A program made the translations under genes and the position numbers. A model generated the notes under the pieces. It was not told the origin of the DNA. It was given only the letters and a program-made list of their open reading frames with translations, and made no database searches. From the NCBI GenBank assembly GCA_021432635.1, contig MU270091.1:1-64000 (forward strand): DNA of 64,000 bases, written 5' to 3'. This document shows positions 1-12,741 of this stretch, in pieces; position 1 is the first letter of the stretch; every line of letters starts with the position of its first letter. This stretch comes from Thozetella sp. PMI_491. Lineage: Eukaryota > Ascomycota > Sordariomycetes > Chaetosphaeriales > Chaetosphaeriaceae.

Positions 1-443
1 TATTGTCTTGCTGCAAGGTTTGCGGGGGGGGGAGATCGAAGGCTTCGTCGACGGCCGTTTCGGTATCGGAGAAGGGGGTCGCCATGGCGCGCCCTGGCAT
101 ACGGGCAACGGTATCTGGGAATAGCTTCAGTTGTGGGTGGTGCCAGTCGTTGCTTGACTGGCTTGCTTACTGGCTGAGGGCGAGCGATGTCGGCGCCGGC
201 GATTTTTGGCTGTGGCTGGCACCGCCACTCCCAAATGGGTAGTTACCGGATGTGGTTAGATACGGTAAAATCCATACGGTCGATTTAACGGGGTCGAGAT
301 GATGGTGAGCACGTTCCGTCAAGTGGGGCTCTCATGTGTTCAGCAGCTAGACGTCGTCTCTTGCCTCCCGTCATCCCTAAACTCTCCCTGGGGTAGCGGA
401 CTGCTCGTATTGCTTGTTCAAGCCCCCCTGCGGACCTGCGGAT
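1..443. other. Left edge, no gene seen
   Basis: A G-run lies near 26-33 and the rest is mixed sequence upstream of the first gene. Open frames here are short and resemble no family. The 5' promoter of the gene starting at 444 must lie here, but no specific motif is claimed. Confidence 0.4.
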
Positions 444-2140
444 ATGACAGGCCAGTTCGCCTTCGTATTCGTCGAGAGCGACAGCGGCAAGCTCAACTTG
501 GCGGACCGGCAGCTGGTCCGCAGCCGCTGCATGCAGGGGAAGAACAAGAAGTCAAATTCCCGGCGGTCCCTTTTGGCAGCTGGACGAGCGACGCGACTTC
601 CGCAGAGGAACCGAGCACCCAGAGAGGGAAACTTTGAGTATCGGAGCAAGGAGGATGATCTCACACCGATATCGGCTGGAAGCTCGAGCCCAGAGAACTT
701 GTCTGTCAATCGAGCAAGTGCAACTGGACCGCCTGCGACGCCTAAGGCTGAGGCAATAACACGCTTCATCCAACAGCACTCCCGCTCGCAGTTAGACTGG
801 GAGCTTGGTCGGTTTACTCATGAGGACACACAGACCTACCCCCGAGAACTTTTGTCCCTCAGTAAGTGCCCCCGACGCCCGAGCAGGCTCGTGCAGGCCA
901 GCGACATTGACATGGGCGACCCCAACCAGACCATACTTTCCAGCTTGTAAAGACAAAAATATATCCGGCCTATGGCCATGTATATTTCGATGACATGAGG
1001 AACGACAAGACGGTGATCCAGCTACTCACTGAAGACGCGGCATTCCGGCACGCCGTAATTGTAACCGTCACCGCCCACAAAGAACGCATGCAACAGCAGC
1101 CTTTCAGCCCAGACACCTATAGACACCATAGCACGGCGGTGGCTCTACTTAATACACGAGTCTCTGATGAGCCTGAAAATTTGCTCATCGACACGACCAT
1201 CTATGCCATCATAAATCTTGCCCATCTGGCCGTGTGGCTAGCGCGATATGACGAAATCGCCGGCCATGTTGTTGCGCTGAAACACATTATCCGCCGCCGC
1301 GGCGGGCAAAAGTTCCTACTCCAGCGACCTTTTATGAAATACCAGCTTCGTTGGTGAGTCTTTCTGCACGTGTGTAGTGCGCTTCTTAGTGCGACCTTTG
1401 TCTGTCCTAACGGTCCTCTGCGCTCCAGCCTTGAACTTGTCAGTACCATGGGCAACGGGGCCGTCTCAGATACATATGGCTTTGGCGACGTCCCACGGAT
1501 ATGTAAAGTTGATGCTCAAAACGACCGAGACTCTAGTCCGCCTCGGCCACCATCACAAAACTTCTTTCCGGAGTCGATCGTCGGCCTAGTTGACCCCAAA
1601 CTCGTGTCAATCTTTACGGACCTCCAAGAGACCGTGCATCGGCTCAACAGGCACTGGTCACAATATGAGCTCTTGCAGTCCTCGGCGTACCAGCCCTTGC
1701 ATGGTTCCCTGATGACCCGGCTCTTGGATCTCAAAGGCCTCTTCGAAGACATTCCCTCTGAGTGTTTGAGGCTTGGGTTGCTTGCATTTTTGACAATCAC
1801 CACGATCCGCATACCCAATATCACTGACAGACCCGACAAGTCTATTATTTATCCCTATCTTGCCGACAGCTTTCGGGCAATGTGTCGGTCTGTCGAGTCA
1901 TCCACGCCACGGCTGGATGTCGTCGTCTTCTGGCTACTCACAGTAGGCGCAATGTCAGTTTTTGACGTAGACCGGGAAGATTGGTTGGTTCAGAAGTGGA
2001 ACGAGATCATCAAACGGCTCCCAGGAGTGCGATTAACATGGGAGGAGGCGGAAATGCAGCTAGGAAGAGTACTCTGGATCGCACGTGTGCACAGTGACCT
2101 GGGAAGGGAGGCATATGCAAAATTGGTAGCAAAAGGATAA
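444..2140 (+). CDS. Fungal-specific transcription-factor-domain protein (PF11951/DUF3468 type), no zinc cluster
   Basis: My model has three exons, 444-861, 930-1353 and 1429-2140, giving 517 aa. The introns are GTAAGT...CCAG and GTGAGT...CCAG, the second with a CTAAC branch site. The start is the ATG giving MTGQFAFVFVESDSGK. The N-terminus then reads RQLVRSRCMQGKNKK, the FVFV...GK...R..VRS..M.GKN signature that opens many fungal PF11951 proteins lacking a Zn2Cys6 domain. The middle and C-terminal parts are helical and match the family style, for example HHSTAVALLNTR and GQKFLLQRP. Such proteins are presumed nuclear regulators, but none of this subtype is well characterised. The gene stands alone, with the next gene 750 bp downstream on the same strand. 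Family call is good; function is unknown. Confidence 0.75.
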
Positions 2141-2893
2141 TAACCGCAATACCTACACTACTTGACGGTCCAAGTATTTCACCGTATCCCGTAATCTGAA
2201 TCATGGCCACGTACAGGGGAAGGATCCTGAATCTGGTTTAGTCCTAGATCCAGATTGATACATGAGTCTTCTCCGGAGTCTTCTCCCGGATGAAACCCGC
2301 CAAGCGCCTAATTAAGGGAGCACAGGACAAACGTCAAACCATGATTACCCTTTCAATGTGGCTCCTACGAGACCTAGTGCAATGTTGCCCCAAAAGGTGC
2401 TAGCAGAAAAGGTGGCTTAAGTCCGCCGACCACTGCCATTGGTTCGCGCTCCAGGGGTACCTGGGTCTCCACGACGGAAAGACCAACCTCTGGCGGCATG
2501 GTGGCCTTATCTAGGCAAAGAACACTCGTAATACTATATCTACCGGGGCTCATTTGTAATGAGTGCCGTTTTAGTATGAGTAAACTTGCCCCAGAGATCA
2601 CATTATCAAGCTAATTTATGTCGCTGGAATGAAACGCCATTGGACGGAGTTAAGTGATGGAGAAGCAGGGTTCCCAGGAAGGGATACGGTTATGGATGGG
2701 AGGTGGGGCCTCATCCCGGAAGTGTACGTCTATTGATAAGTTCTCGGTCCCATTTCTCTCCGCCTTGTAAATCCTGGGCTGCGTTCGGATATTTAGGCCG
2801 ATTAAATTTCTTCGTCCTACTTCTTGCACTTTTCCACTGAAGTAGCTACCTTGATACGCCTTCAACCATTAATACCGCATACTTTCCATCACA
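2141..2893. other. Intergenic, no gene seen
   Basis: About 750 bp separate the PF11951-type gene from the SDR. It holds a G/A-rich inverted stretch near 2225-2290 (repeated 'ccggagtcttctcc' style words) and no convincing coding frame. The 3' half should contain the SDR promoter. Confidence 0.4.
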
Positions 2894-3921
2894 ATGGAGA
2901 CGGCAAATCTGTTTAGAGTTGACGGCATGGTGGCCGTCGTAACTGGGGGTGGTACGGGTAAGAATGTCCAGAACGCTCACTAGAGGCTCTTGTTCAATTT
3001 TTTGCTGAGCTTTACTAGGCATCGGCCTGATGATTTCAAAGGCTCTAGCGGCAGCTGGGGCCAAAAAGGTATACATCCTTGGAAGACGCAAGGCCGTTTT
3101 AGAAGAAGCATCAGCCAAAAACAGCGGTCTCGTTCCGGTCGAATGCGATATTTCTTCTAAGCCCTCTCTTCAATCCGCTGTTGATACCATAACCAAGGAT
3201 GTAGGCTACATCAATCTTCTTGTGGCCAACTCTGGTATCATTGGACCCCTCAAAACTACGCTTCCTGGCATGAGCATCCAGGAAGTGCGCAAGAGCCTTT
3301 TTGAGGAAGTAGATATGGCCGACTTTACAGATACATTCCACGTCAATGTCACCGCGACTTACTTCACTATGCTTGCGTTTCTCGAACTCCTCGACCAAGG
3401 GAACAAGAATGCACTGAAAGGCGGGTTTGGTGCTCCAAGCAGCAAAGATAGCGACGTTCCTATGATTCCTAGTCAAGTCATTGTGACAAGCAGCGTCGGT
3501 GCCTTTCTGCGAGACTGGACTACCCCGCCGGCATATGGCGGAAGCAAATCGGCGCTTATCCACCTGGTGAAACAAGCGAGCACCCATTTTGCCAGATTCG
3601 AGATTAGAGTCAATGTGTTAGTTCCTGGCTGTAAGTCCGAGCATCGACCTAGTTTATTTAACCCTCTTGAAAGTATAGAATGCTGATACAGGCTCTGCTG
3701 TAGTTTTCCCGTCGGAGATGGCCGCAGGTCTAATCGCCGGAAGGGATCCAAGCACGGAAGGGGCTGATCACGATCTTTTCATTCCATCTCGGCGCTTTGG
3801 TACCGAAGAGGAAATGGGCGGTACTGTTCTTTACCTTGCGAGTAGAGCAGGTTCTTTTTGCAACGGTCTCGTCCTTGTGAACGACGGAGGACGGCTAGCC
3901 GTTACGCGCTCGGACTATTGA
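2894..3921 (+). CDS. Short-chain dehydrogenase/reductase (classical SDR)
   Basis: Three exons, 2894-2957, 3019-3630 and 3704-3921, encode 297 aa. The first intron splits the nucleotide-binding motif TGGGTGIG, and joining the exons restores VVTGGGTGIGLMISKAL, which supports the model. Other SDR landmarks are LVANSG (NAG-like), the catalytic region with Ser in VTSSVGAF and PAYGGSKSAL (YxxxK), and PGFFPSEM after the second junction. It is an NAD(P)H-dependent oxidoreductase of the cytosolic Rossmann type, and the substrate is not predictable. It converges with the O-methyltransferase, with only about 140 bp between stop codons, so the two may act on the same small molecule (inference). Confidence 0.85.
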
Positions 3922-4058
3922 GCCGACATAACAGGGTCTCTTGGGCGGCGACATAGAATGAAGACCACGCAGTGTTGAGCTAGCAGTATTCCGCACATAA
4001 ATCGGCTTGATCTGAGTACTGTTTCTCCTATATTGCCGGTTGACGAATAAACCCGTTC

Positions 4059-5483
4059 TCATGGCAGCTCTACTACCATCAACTTCTCGACTGCACTTCC
4101 ACACTGCCAAATCTTCGTAATAGTCAGGCCGGCACTCTCCACAACTGCCTTCCACTCTCTCTCGCGTCTCTCATACGCGGCATGACAAGTCATCATGAGC
4201 ATGTCGACGCTCGTTTCAAACGATCCAGCCCCCGTTTCTGGGATGGTGATCTCGTTGATTAATATTTTGCTTTGCCCAGGAACGAGAGCGGGCTTAAGGT
4301 TCTCCAAGATCTGTGTGCACTGCGCATCCGGCCAATCGTGGAGCACCATCTTCATGTAGTATCCCCGCGCTCCTTTTAGCGGCTGTGGGGTAAAGAAGTT
4401 GTGTCCCATCGGCTCGATAGGGGCTAACGCAGAAGCATCGAGACTAGGGATGGACTCTGGTCTGTCTTGGAGTATCAACCTCCCAGGAAGATCTGGGAAT
4501 GCCTTGTGAAAGGCCTGGAGGTCGTGCCCAGCCGCACCGCCGACATCGACTAGCAGAACCTCATCCGCTTTTGCAGGGCCCAGGATGTCTTCCACAGGGA
4601 CGGTCTGAAACCACTTCGGTCCCATTGTCTTCATCCTCATACTACTCATGCCGCGGTGTTAGTAATGTCTGAGAATGGGTGTTTCTGCAGCTACCCGGAG
4701 CATGTCTCAAGAGCGGGAGCTCAAATGCTCCCGAAAATGGACAAAAATGGCAAAAGAAGCACGGGGAGACGGACTGTTGCTGAAAAGCTTGCGCCTGCTC
4801 CTCGTTGCCGGGTTGGTAGACCCAGTCGAAGTAGTGCATATCGGTGTTGAAGGCAAATTTGAACAAGGATTTATCCTTATCGATTGGATTCATAAAACCG
4901 CTGGGCTGTCTAAAATATTCGACTGCTTTAGCATTGATGGGAGCGAGACCGTCGAAGCAGTTGGTGAAAGCCCCTTGGGCATCAGCCCTCGCAAGAGTCC
5001 GCGTCATCTCGTTCGGTGTATAAGTGTCTGGACCAACTTCATCCACGTAATGGGCGGTCGAAATATGCTTTAGCAACCGCTCTTCATATTCTGCTTTAGC
5101 ATCATACTTGCGTGGTGGATACTTCTCGGGTTCTTACCTACGAGCTTGGGCTCTGCGCCCACACTTATAGCTAGGTCATTGGCTAGTTTTGGCGAGCCAT
5201 CTGCGGCTATCTTTTGAAACAATTTCATATCAATCAAGACACGAATGGCAAATGCCATAGTTGGCTTGACACTGTTAGCGCAACCATACCCATGCAAGCT
5301 CCACGGTCCACGCACCTCATACCAGCTCAACTTGCCAACCCTCTCGATAGGACTTTCAAGGGCATTGGCAAGATTCTGAGCTGCTTCGCGCAGCGCATTC
5401 TGCGATAAGGCATCGTCTTGTTTCAACAGATACCCCTTCTCTTGGACCTCACGTAACAATGCTGTCACATTTTTGTTCTCCAT
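4059..5483 (-). CDS. SAM-dependent O-methyltransferase (plant-type Methyltransf_2 family)
   Basis: Three exons on the minus strand, 5483-5138, 5090-4775 and 4641-4059, give 414 aa. The first junction yields EPKLVEYEERLLKHIS in frame. The start is the ATG in a good context (tccATGG on the coding strand). An N-terminal helical dimerisation region is followed by the SAM-binding motif VLLVDVGGAAGHD, by GYYMKMVLHDWPD carrying the presumed catalytic His/Asp pair, and by ILINEITIPETG near the end. This matches fungal sterigmatocystin- and aflatoxin-type O-methyltransferases in length and order, but many fungal natural-product methyltransferases share it. The second intron (4642-4774) starts with an unusual GTCCGT donor, and its 3' end could equally be three bases earlier in transcription (exon from 4644). 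Likely role: methylating a phenolic hydroxyl. Confidence 0.8.
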
Positions 5484-7457
5484 GGTAAATATTGGTGGTG
5501 GAATGGATCTGAGAGATGTCAATTTGATGGGCAAACATCGAGTAATTGCTGCCAAGAAGGATAATATAAACCCTGCTCGCTTATCTCTAGAACAACGTGT
5601 CTGGTGTCTGCACTCCTAGGCAAGGTCACACGTCAGCTACCGCTGAATCAGAATGACATCATAGTGATCATCTCGTATATATGCATCTAGTCTCGTATTG
5701 TGGGATATTTAGTATCGACGTATAACTTTCCTGATTGGAACGGAATGGGACGGCCGAGATTTAGTTGGGGGCTATCAGATGGGCCGGCAGCCCGGTGGTG
5801 CCTCTCAGCCGCATACTGTACAAAACACTGTGAGACACTAGCACTGAGCTTATTATCGGACCCAACAACAGGTTAAAGGTGCCGAGAAAGATCCCGAGCC
5901 CATCTTTTGGAGCGATTACGCTGACACCCCTCTCTAGGCATAAAGTCCCCGCATCAGTAGCTGCAGAAATGGTAGACTATATTTGTCACTGCATATAATC
6001 AAAACCAAGTCTTGACAAGAGTGTGGGTGTCAAGCTAAAGCCCCTAGTGAGAAACCCGGTTTCTTAAAAGCGCGATAATGCCCTTATGGCTCGCCCAGAA
6101 TACTTCAAGACAGCGTCGTTGTGTAGGTGCCCATGTCTCGGTACCTCTACTTGGGATTATTATGGAGTGCTTACTCTAGGCGACGAGACTAACTTATTCT
6201 AGGATATGAGAACAAGTTGTACATGTTATAATTTCCCTAGAATAGCGAAAAATGTGACCGGGAAATAATAAATCGAGCCATTACATCCCTCTTATTTTTT
6301 CATCTAAGTAAGGTAGTGGCTAATTATGCAACATATTCGAATTCTTGTATTATCATAGCTTCGCCAGTCGTACCGATTAGTTCTCCAGAATTGTCTTTCT
6401 TTTTTGGTAAGTTAATAGCCACTAGTTCCTGCGGAGAGCCTGCGTCAATCGTGCAGCTGTAATAAGGCAGAAGCTCTCGAGCTATACGGCAATGAAATAA
6501 TCGACCGGGCCGGTCCTGCGGTGGATGGCATAGGAAAGCCCGGGATACCTTATTTCTTAAACGAGCTGCGATATTAAGCGGTCCTCGGCCTCCCACTAGA
6601 GTGTTCTCCTCGTCAGATGAGTGAGCAGAGCGTGACTGTCCCCGATATTAGATGGATTGGGGATGGGGATCGCAGTAGAGTGATTAGAGAGAAGGAATCC
6701 AAGATTTGCCTATTTATGAGTGGATATTGGCTTCGATAGTTAGTAGATTCCACTGCAGTTTCTTACGAATCTCTTTGGGTCATCCGGATAGTCCTCATAG
6801 CAGCGATAATACTCGCCTATCTAACTGTACTAGATGGTTTCCTCGCTCACTGCCGGTGGGAACTTTTCGCCAAGATCCTAAACCCTTCGATCCCTTATAA
6901 GATGATCGAGCCGAAGCGGACGACATGGTTTTATGGGACAAGTAGAGACAACCAAAAAGAGCTTTGGGAAGTAACTGGAACCGCCTGATGATTATGAGAA
7001 ACACGTCGATCCAAACAGTGTCTTTAAGTTTGCGCAGCTGCGGCTCGTTATCGAATAAGGCTAGAGTGGACGGTTGAGAATCTGTCCTACGTAGCCAAAC
7101 ATGAGATTTGTTTTCGTTAATTGGTAATGATAAAACAAATCGTGGAGGATTCAATAGAGACACTGCCTACTTCGGGATGTTCAAGATATTTTCAGTCTTA
7201 GAAGCCGGCCGATACGGCCACGACTAGCCTACTTTTATTGAAGATCGGAGTAAGGGTTGGGTGACTCTTTACTAATATCACGTTATCATGGCTATTTCAA
7301 TATGCACTGTGGTTGTGCGTGCAGAAATCTAGCTGCTTGTTGCTCGTAAAGAGCTCCTTGCAGAGAGGGGTGTCTAGTCCCAAGGCTTTATATGATACTC
7401 CCTAGTCGCCATGCCCATACTTCTGGTAACTATATATGCCCAACTGAGCTAGGGCTG
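5484..7457. other. Long intergenic region, no supported gene
   Basis: Nearly 2 kb between the methyltransferase and the DHA2 transporter, rich in TA and AT steps after about 6200. Two open stretches on the minus strand (6324-6596 and 6795-7163) resemble no family I know and lack sensible starts. It could be decayed coding or transposon sequence, but I see no terminal repeats or target duplications to support that. Confidence 0.35.
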
Positions 7458-9241
7458 TTAATGTACAAAGTCTTTCCCTTTGACTGACTTCCACTCGACG
7501 GCTATCGCCGGGATGATGGCAGCACAAGCAGCGGCTAGGCCGATGTAGAAATAGCTTCTCAGAGCCGCATTATACTGAACGAGAACTGCCCCAAGATCAT
7601 CGGGAGGGATCACATTGCGGAGCTCTGTTGCACCGGTAGCTACGATTGTGTTGATATCCAGACCTTCCAGCTGGCTGAGTTTCGATATTAGGGCATTCTG
7701 GAAGACGGCCTGGCCGATGCTGACGAAGATCGCACCACCGAGTGACTGAGCAAAGAACATCAACGATATCCCTGTAGGCACGTCCTTCTGTCCCAGTGCC
7801 ACCTGGGCACCCAAGCTGGCGAGCTGCATCCCTTGGCCGATTCCGAGTCCGAGAATGATCTGATAGCCGATCCACGTCCCCGTAGGCGTGCTAATATCGA
7901 AGGTGGTAACCAAGCCGTAGCCGATGGACATGAAGATGACTGACGTGTAGAAAACTGGGTTGAACCAGCCAGTGCCGTTGATAATGGCCCCAGAAACAAT
8001 GGCGCCAAATACCAAGGCCAACACAAGTGGTAGCGTGTCAATACCCGACGTGACAGCGTCCGTACCGCGGACACCCTGGAACCAGATTGGGAGAGAAATC
8101 AGGGAGGTGATGAGAACAGCACCAATACAAGCGGCAAAAATAGTACCAAGCCAGACATTTCGGACCGCAAAAAGTCGAGGTGGCACAGTGGCGTTTTCCT
8201 GCTGCCAAATCTGGACACCGACAAATGCGATAAGAAGTACGCCGGAAAGAGCTAGGAGGGCGATGACCTTGGCGTCATTCCAGGGGTACGTCTGTCCGCC
8301 CCATTGTAAGGCCAATAGTAACACTACCACTCCAGGCATAAATAGGAGATTGCCGAGGGGATCAAGCTGCTTGATCTGCTTATAAATGGGCGTCGACTCC
8401 TTTGGCTTGAATGGTGGGAGCATAAAGAGGAGTGCAGCAACAGCAGCACCACCGACTGGAAGACTAGAGGGCGTGGTAGCAAGATTAGCAAAAAGAACTG
8501 ACTAAGACAATTACGCAGTACATATCCACTCAGAGTACTGGAATGGGCAGACCAGAGGCGGAACAGGAAGTGGTCTGTTCATGACAACATGAGGCATACT
8601 CACTTCAAGTAAAAACACCACCGCCAGGTGACACGGTCGGTGAAAGCTCCACCAATGAGGGGCGCGACAACAGAGGATATTCCGAAAACGGCACCCATCA
8701 TGCCAACATATCCCGCACGCTTGGAGAGAGGCGTAACCTCGGTAATGAGTATAGTTGAGCCCGAAGAGATGCCCGCAGATCCCATACCAGCAATAGCCCG
8801 ACCGAATATGAAGGCAACCGAGTTCGGCGCGACGCCGCAGATGAGAGAGCCAACCTCGAACAAAAAGATGGCGCTGAGGTAGACAGGTTTAGTCGAGTAG
8901 AAAGTGAAAATGCGACCCCAGACTAACTGGGTCATGCAGCTGGTGATGAGGTAGGCGCCGGCGTACCAGCCGATATCGTTGATGGCGTGGAAATCGTCGG
9001 TAATACGTGGCACTGCCGTGGCAATGATGGTACGGTCAAGGGCCACGAGGAACATGGCAACCATGTTAGACAAGATGATGACGGCGAGGTTGAAGCCCTG
9101 GGGATACTGCGACAGGTTCTCGTCTCGTTGCACCTCCCCTGATTCGCGCCAGACTTCAACATCCCTCGGCGCCGGCTGCATAACTGAACCATCTGCAGTA
9201 TCTCCATTTAGGGATCGGCTCTTCTCCTGGTTGTTGGGCAT
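7458..9241 (-). CDS. MFS transporter, DHA2 (14-TM) drug/toxin efflux family
   Basis: Two exons, 9241-8604 and 8463-7458, encode 547 aa. The GTGAGT donor and CTAG acceptor join WRWCFYL to NLPVGGAAVAALLF, the invariant WRWxFxINLP segment of DHA2 carriers. The start is the first ATG, MPNNQEKSRS; upstream in-frame codons are not ATG. Other family marks are LDRTIIATAVPRI at TM1, the GRAIAGMGSAGI helix and RRAGYVG-like loops, with 13-14 hydrophobic segments in all. Proteins of this type export antibiotics and fungal toxins across the plasma membrane by proton antiport. The gene lies head-to-head with the Zn2Cys6 regulator at 10181, about 940 bp away. That is a common arrangement for a pathway exporter and its regulator (inference). 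Confidence 0.9.
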
Positions 9242-10180
9242 GTTTGCTGAATGTCCGGTAAACAAAATGGCGCGATCAAATCAGGACGAGAAGTATAGAG
9301 GAATCAAGACAGGGCGAAGAATAGAATTTCGTGCCACTGATTGGCATCATTCCGACTCTATAAAAGGGTTTTGCGAGCATGATCTTGCACCTGGAGACTA
9401 ATTTACAAGTTGACGACGGACCAAGCGGACAAAAAGCCTCTGAAAGGCGGTCCCGTTTCTTGATGCTACCGCGGTGCGGTATTGCGCGCTGCCGACAGCC
9501 TTACTATTTGGCAACGCGAAATTCTGACAGAGCGGTTCCGCGGTACGGGTCGCTGAAGGTGACCACCGTGTTAAACCGGGCGGCGCCGACCAGCGATTCG
9601 GGATCGAAGGAATGTCAAGTATCCGACTGAGCCCCACAGCGGTCCCGCCCTCGGCGATTCGGCACTTTCGACAGGGGGGTCGAAGGGGCGACTGCCCGCA
9701 CTCCCCGCAGGTGAGATTCATAATTGGAGGTCCATGGCAAGCGTTTAAAGTCAAGCCAATCTGACCGTCTGTGAATTTTCCTTGAAGGTTAAGACAACAT
9801 TAACTGGTCGTGTTTCGTAGCACTGAACGGTAACAGCAACTACAAGATGGAGGGCAACCAAGAGCATCATATGCACAGCACATGCCAGTCTGCCTTCCCT
9901 GTGTAGTCAGCACTGCTTATAGGGGGAAGTAGCAGGCCATTGTCAAGCCACATTTAGCTATATCGCAAGATGTCCTTAATAAGTATTGGTTGGGTTATTG
10001 CTTAGGGCATTTCGGTTGCGCGAATCCTCCCCCCACGTGCGGACGAAAGTCCCACCGCCGCCGACCAGGGGAAGCAGAAGATTTATAGAACTTTTGAAGA
10101 CTCGCCTCATCATCTCCTCGGCAAGCTCGCAAAGTCCGGGCAAGGCTGCCATTGCGAGAAGCTGCTTCCAGTCGCTCGTT
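9242..10180. promoter_or_regulatory. Shared divergent promoter region (DHA2 transporter / Zn2Cys6 regulator)
   Basis: The region lies between two outward-facing genes. Its GC-rich block at about 9440-9720 is dense in CGG and CCG triplets, the half-sites recognised by Zn2Cys6 proteins. No single spaced pair stands out enough to call an operator. No coding frame is convincing. Confidence 0.35.
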
Positions 10181-12446
10181 ATGGCCGACATGGCCGACGT
10201 CAGGATTACTAGAGGACACTCGTGTGTGCCGTGCCAACACCGCAAGATCAGATGCAACGGACAGACGCCATGCGCCTACTGCATCAAAATGGGGAAGGAC
10301 TGTGTGCGGGTGCATCGCCGTGCAACACCGTTGGCGGGCAATCGGGAAGTCTTAGGATCCCAGGAGCAGTCTGCTGCATCCAGGACGCCAGCGTGGACTA
10401 GCTCCCCAGATCAAAGTGGGCGGGTCGTCGTGAACGGAGACCAACGTCGATATATAGAAGAGTACGTCCCTCACACTCTGGTCCGCCAATCCCCCATGTA
10501 TTTTTTGACATTGACACATGGTGTCGGTTAAGCAACAAACTGTGGGCCAGCATTGGCGACGAGGTAACGTAGTTTTAGTCGTTTTCTCGGTTGCATATTG
10601 TCAGTGACTTGGACTAAGCTGACTTGGGATATCCGCCACTACAGCTACAGGCAAACGAGAACCATCCCAGTTATGGATGCGGCCAACTAGGAGAATCCCC
10701 TTTCCGGTCAGGGGTGGAATTTGGCTTGTTCCGTCGAAGAGTGGACTCTCTAGACATTTTACATCCCTCAATAGCCCAAGCACTCGCCCTGTGGCAAGTC
10801 TTTCTCAATAATGTTCACCCTCTGACGAAGCTGCTCCATGGACCCTTGGTGCAGGAGAGGCTCGTAAGCGCCCTCTCCGGAGCCTCTACTACTTTACCTC
10901 GTTCTACCGAAGCCCTGATGTTTGCGATATATCTCATGGCAGTGGTGTCCTTGGATGACCAAGAGTGCCAAAATCTCCTAGGGGAGCCAAGACAGAAGCA
11001 TCTCATCAAATATTGTCAGGCGATCGAGGAAGCCTTAAACCGGGCGGAGTTTCTCGGATCCATGGATCTGGAAGTACTTCAAGCTTTCACGCTCTATCTA
11101 GTGCGTTGCGTTCGATTTTCCCTCGGCCCTCGTCGCATGCTGACATTGAGCAGATGGCAGTTCGCCATCTTTCTGACCAGAATGTTTTGTGGCTGCTGAC
11201 GGGGCTCGCAAGCCGTATGGGCCAGCGAATGGGCCTGCACCGCGAGAGATCGTTGAGAGATCTGTCTCTCTTTGACGCTGAAATACGTCGTCGACTATGG
11301 TGGCAAATTATGATCTTAGATGGCCGAGCCGCTCAGCTTACCGGCGCATCAATGGATTTCGACAACCATCTCGTCGGAGACTGCAAGAAGCCCGCCAATG
11401 TCAGCGATGCAGATCTTTCTCCGTCTATGGGAACACCCATCCCCACCTTATCGGGTAGCACAGACATGGTTTTCTGCTCTGCTCGGTACGAAATTGGCGA
11501 GTGGTTAGTGAAGCACAGAAGCGTCTTGGCAGTTTCACCTCCAGAGGATACGAAAAAGAGGCTCCTCTCATCAATCGACGACCTGGAACAGTGCCTCGAG
11601 GAAAGATATCTCCGGGGTATCGATACAGCGATTCCGTTAAATCTCTTAACGAACTATCTAGCCCGGTCTGCGGTCTGCCAAATGCGACTCTCCGCTCATA
11701 ATCCTATTCGTCGCCCTCGAAGGGGGCTAGATCTTGACCACGAGCAGATGAAGCTACTCTTTGATCATAGTCTTGATGTCATTCGGTACGACATTCTGTG
11801 CCACTCTACCGAGGCACTGCACGGGTTTTTGTGGCATGTGGACAAATTCTTTCCATTTGATGCATTTGTTATACTCGTCACCATGACACCGATTTGCACA
11901 ACACTCCAGACCCTCCATGACGCCTGGGATATCATTGAGCAGGTATATCAGAGTCATCCCTGTTTTTTTGAGGACACAGCCGATCCCCTGTATGCCGCGA
12001 TTGGGAGTCTCACGCTGAAGTCTTGGAATAAGGCCCTCTCGGCATTCAACAGGAGCGACCAGGAAGTCCTTATCGAGCCTCTCTGTGTAACAAAGATTCG
12101 CAAACAAAACATTTCACATAAGCCGGCAATCCCGATGGAGTCAACACCACCCCCAAGTACTGGCTCCACGCCTCGTGAGATATATCAGAAGGAAGCCCAG
12201 AGATTAGGTCAAACAGACCAGGGGAGTCCCGACTCAGTCTCAGGCAACCTACCTCGAGTCGTAGATGGATACAGGCTGGCGGAAGGCGAGGCAACACGGG
12301 AAGCTACGGGTTGGATCCATAATGAAGATATGGACTGGAACTTCTGGGGAGAACTTCTAAAAGGCAATGGAGATGAAGGCAAAGAATCTCATGACGGATA
12401 TGCATTTCCCCTCTTTGCAGATCCAGATACCAGGCCACAAGATTGA
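10181..12446 (+). CDS. Zn2Cys6 transcription factor with fungal-specific TF domain
   Basis: Four exons, 10181-10461, 10533-10563, 10645-11100 and about 11154-12446, give roughly 686 aa; the third and fourth exons each have an alternative in-frame acceptor. The zinc cluster begins near residue 14: CVPCQHRKIRC then CAYCIKMGKDC (CX2CX6CX5CX2CX6C). Exon 2 encodes the short NKLWASIGDE segment, which many family members carry just before the middle homology region. The third junction produces LYL-MAVRHLSDQ, followed by SRMGQRMGLHRERS and RRRLWWQIMILDGR, the hallmark of the fungal_trans domain. It is a nuclear DNA-binding regulator expected to bind CGG-containing sites. It faces the DHA2 transporter head-to-head and may control it. 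Confidence 0.88.
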
Positions 12447-12741
12447 GATGTCGATGACTATTAGAACCCCTAAATAATCTGTTCCATTCCTTCAATTAGA
12501 TGAGCACAGCCCATGTTATATGGAATCCTTGTCTTTAATATCCGATGACACCGTCATAATCTCAGTACCTACACCGTCTATAATGGCAGAACTCGTTACA
12601 TAGTTGCTCTCTTCGTACAAGGCCATAGCCCTAGAAGGAGTAGTTGACTGAATAAATTCCTTCTGTCTTTTGACGGGCGAAACAATATCTAAGACGATGG
12701 TAACAATAAATCCTTTGTATTTTTTTGTCAGCTTTATATCA

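Noticed and set aside
6324-7163. Two minus-strand open stretches as genes or transposase pieces
   Set aside because: No recognisable motif, no good start codon, no terminal inverted repeats or target-site duplication.
9241-9265. DHA2 transporter start at 9265
   Set aside because: That codon is TTG; the first in-frame ATG is at 9241.
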